Below are positions 62,767 to 64,000 of a stretch of DNA of 64,000 nt, piece by piece. Numbering within the stretch: position 1 is the first letter of the stretch; each line of letters opens with the position of its first letter. Location of the stretch: NCBI GenBank assembly GCA_947165675.1, contig CAMVBJ010000008.1:1-64000 (forward strand), written 5' to 3'. This DNA is from an uncultured Prevotellaceae bacterium (GTDB lineage Bacteria > Bacteroidota > Bacteroidia > Bacteroidales > Muribaculaceae). A model generated the notes under the pieces. It was not told where the DNA came from. It saw only the letters and a program-made list of their open reading frames with translations, and ran no database searches. The position numbers were made by a program, and so were the translations under genes.

Positions 62767-63609
62767 TCACTTCATGACGGCAGCAGCAAAACGCACGTTG
62801 CCGTAGCTATCCTCAATGATACGCACCTCGTCCAAGCCATTTTGCTCAAGCAAGCACTTGACATCGGCCCCAAAGCGCTGGTTAATCTCAAGATACAACT
62901 TGCCACCAGGCTCAAGAGACTGGGCGGCATAAGGGGCAATCGCTTTGTAGAACAGCAATGGGTCATTGTCTGGCACAAACAATGCCTGAGCAGGCTCATA
63001 ATCCTTAACATTACGGTCCATCGCATCTCGCTCACTCCAGCACACATAAGGGGGGTTGCTCACAATAATGTCATAGCGTGATGCGGGTTGGGGCGAGAGC
63101 ATGTCGCTCTCAAAGAAGCGCACCTTGGCCTTCAGTGCGGCAGCATTTTCCCTAGCGACATTGAGGGCGTCACGCGAGACGTCTAAGGCCTCGACCTGAG
63201 CAAACTTTAATGCCCTCGCCAGTGAGATGGCGATGCACCCGCTTCCAGTGCCCATGTCAAGCACTCGCAGGTCGCTCGCGGGGTTCTCGTCAACAATGAG
63301 ATCAACAAGCTGTTCGGTCTCGGGACGGGGAATGAGCACGGCAGGATTTACCTTGAACTTGTGGCCATGGAACCGTGCACTGCCCACGATATACTGCAAG
63401 GGCTCATGTCGGTTCAATCGCGCGATGATGTCAGCAACCTTCTCGGGGGCAAACTCGGGCAACTCACTTTCTTGACGCAGAGCCACATCCACCTGATCAT
63501 AATTGAAGATATCCTCACAGACGACCCTGATCATCGCCTGCACTTCTTGAGGGTCGGCCACGCCAGCGAGGCCATTCCTTAACTGTTCTATCGCTTCTTT
63601 CAGTATCAT
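62767..63609 (-). CDS. prmC: release factor glutamine methyltransferase
   Basis: 280 residues from the ATG at 63609. It methylates the GGQ glutamine of release factors RF1 and RF2. It has an N-terminal helical domain, then LQYIVGSARFHGHKFKVNPAVLIPRPETEQLVD. The SAM-binding VLDMGTGSGCIAIS lies near residue 117 and the catalytic SNPPYVCW near 182. An in-frame ATG at 63618 falls inside the promoter box and is therefore excluded. The message would be nearly leaderless. ribD follows. Confidence 0.93.
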   Translation of the reverse strand: MILKEAIEQLRNGLAGVADPQEVQAMIRVVCEDIFNYDQVDVALRQESELPEFAPEKVADIIARLNRHEPLQYIVGSARFHGHKFKVNPAVLIPRPETEQLVDLIVDENPASDLRVLDMGTGSGCIAISLARALKFAQVEALDVSRDALNVARENAAALKAKVRFFESDMLSPQPASRYDIIVSNPPYVCWSERDAMDRNVKDYEPAQALFVPDNDPLLFYKAIAPYAAQSLEPGGKLYLEINQRFGADVKCLLEQNGLDEVRIIEDSYGNVRFAAAVMK

Positions 63610-63615
63610 ATTTTG

Positions 63616-63623
63616 CAAAGGTA
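63616..63623 (-). promoter_or_regulatory. -7 box for prmC-ribD
   Basis: TACCTTTG on the minus strand ends six bases before the prmC ATG. Transcription would start within a few bases of the start codon. Confidence 0.55.
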
Positions 63624-63645
63624 CAATTTTTTCTGGTTAAAACTG

Positions 63646-64000
63646 TCATGATTCCACACCATACACTTCACGCTTGATCACATCAATGGCTCGGCGGACA
63701 TCCTTGACAAGCATTGCCTGTGATGTCATCAAGCGCATGGGCACGGGGCATTTATCAGGCGAATAGGGCGGTTGCACATAGTCTATCTCACCGTGAAGCA
63801 CGAGTCCCAAGTGCTCATAAAATGCCACACGGCGCTGCGTTGCATCATCCACTGGTCGTTCGACTTCAAGTACCAGCGGTGCGCCCACCGACTCGACATA
63901 ATTCACCAAGCCACCCCCGATGCCCCTGTGGCGACAAGTAGTCTTCACCGCCAAGTGCTCAATATAGCTGAAGCCATCGAACAACCAATAAGACACAAAT
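63646..64000 (-). CDS. GNAT-family acetyltransferase, partial
   Basis: About 117 residues are inside the window; the N terminus lies beyond its right edge. The acetyl-CoA-binding motif of the GNAT fold is seen as HLAVKTTCRHRGIGGGLV, followed by PLVLEVERP and a RRVAFYEHLGLVLHGEIDY segment, typical of these enzymes. The target is unknown. It is upstream of prmC on the same strand with 36 bp between, but prmC has its own promoter box. Confidence 0.8.
   Translation of the reverse strand, partial: FVSYWLFDGFSYIEHLAVKTTCRHRGIGGGLVNYVESVGAPLVLEVERPVDDATQRRVAFYEHLGLVLHGEIDYVQPPYSPDKCPVPMRLMTSQAMLVKDVRRAIDVIKREVYGVES

Overview
The window looks like a piece of a chromosome from the order Bacteroidales (Bacteroidota), with a profile that would suit Muribaculaceae or Prevotellaceae; the family is my inference. 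The evidence is as follows. Many genes are preceded by the Bacteroidota promoter pattern TTTG-N19/20-TAnnTTTG with no Shine-Dalgarno signal. Proteins carry lineage-typical families (DUF4270, DUF3843, DUF4890, DUF6089, DUF6242, CHU_C/type IX sorting tails, BspA repeats, truncated GT5 starch synthase). The chromosomal blocks mreB-mreC-mreD-mrdA-rodA and uppS-bamA-skp are in their usual order. I see no phage, plasmid or insertion sequence genes, and the content is mostly housekeeping plus surface proteins.

Layout. 1-12.9 kb (mostly + strand): an AAA/DUF4143 ATPase, the dipeptidase pepD, pyruvate:ferredoxin oxidoreductase, a secreted dockerin/FGE-like protein broken by a one-base slip in a G tract, an L,D-transpeptidase lipoprotein, a small dockerin protein (- strand) and glutamine synthetase. 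13-17.3 kb (- strand): a tight three-gene operon of a lipoprotein/TPR/transmembrane/HTH regulator and two related secreted proteins. 17.3-23 kb (- strand): possible intron-like debris, a Gln-rich small protein, a fucose permease/mutarotase/nucleotidylyltransferase-kinase cluster, and a stand-alone trpB behind a complete tryptophan attenuator with a Trp-Trp-Trp leader peptide. 23.3-32.3 kb: a HerA-like ATPase (+ strand), then on the - strand an XRE regulator, a long AT-rich non-coding gap, uvrA, a lytic transglycosylase and a CHU_C protein. 32.4-35 kb (- strand): a large BspA-type repeat protein. 35.3-42 kb (+ strand): a C_GCAxxG_C_C protein and the cell-shape operon. 42-48.2 kb: an orphan membrane protein (- strand), then a DUF4105 protein and secA (+ strand). 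48.3-52.2 kb (- strand): DUF3843, tRNA-Thr, DUF4270, starch synthase-like and DUF4890 genes. 52.6-54 kb (+ strand): nagA and tRNA-His. 54-64 kb (- strand): three OmpH/Skp chaperones, bamA, uppS, DUF6089, DUF6242, ribD, prmC and a partial acetyltransferase.

How the genes fit together. The envelope theme is strong: MreBCD/PBP2/RodA wall elongation, UppS lipid carrier, BamA/Skp outer-membrane assembly, SecA export, L,D-transpeptidase and lytic transglycosylase for peptidoglycan, and several type IX-style or dockerin-tailed surface proteins. Metabolism shows anaerobic pyruvate oxidation (PFOR), nitrogen assimilation (GlnA), amino-sugar use (NagA), possible fucose uptake, tryptophan synthesis and riboflavin synthesis. 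The observations most worth following are the tryptophan attenuator at 22.82-23.06 kb, the slipped G tract at 8.70 kb, the compact nucleotidylyltransferase-GHMP kinase fusion at 20.2-21.4 kb, the regulator-plus-secreted-pair operon at 13-17.3 kb, and the promoter-carrying repeats at 11.1-11.3 kb.
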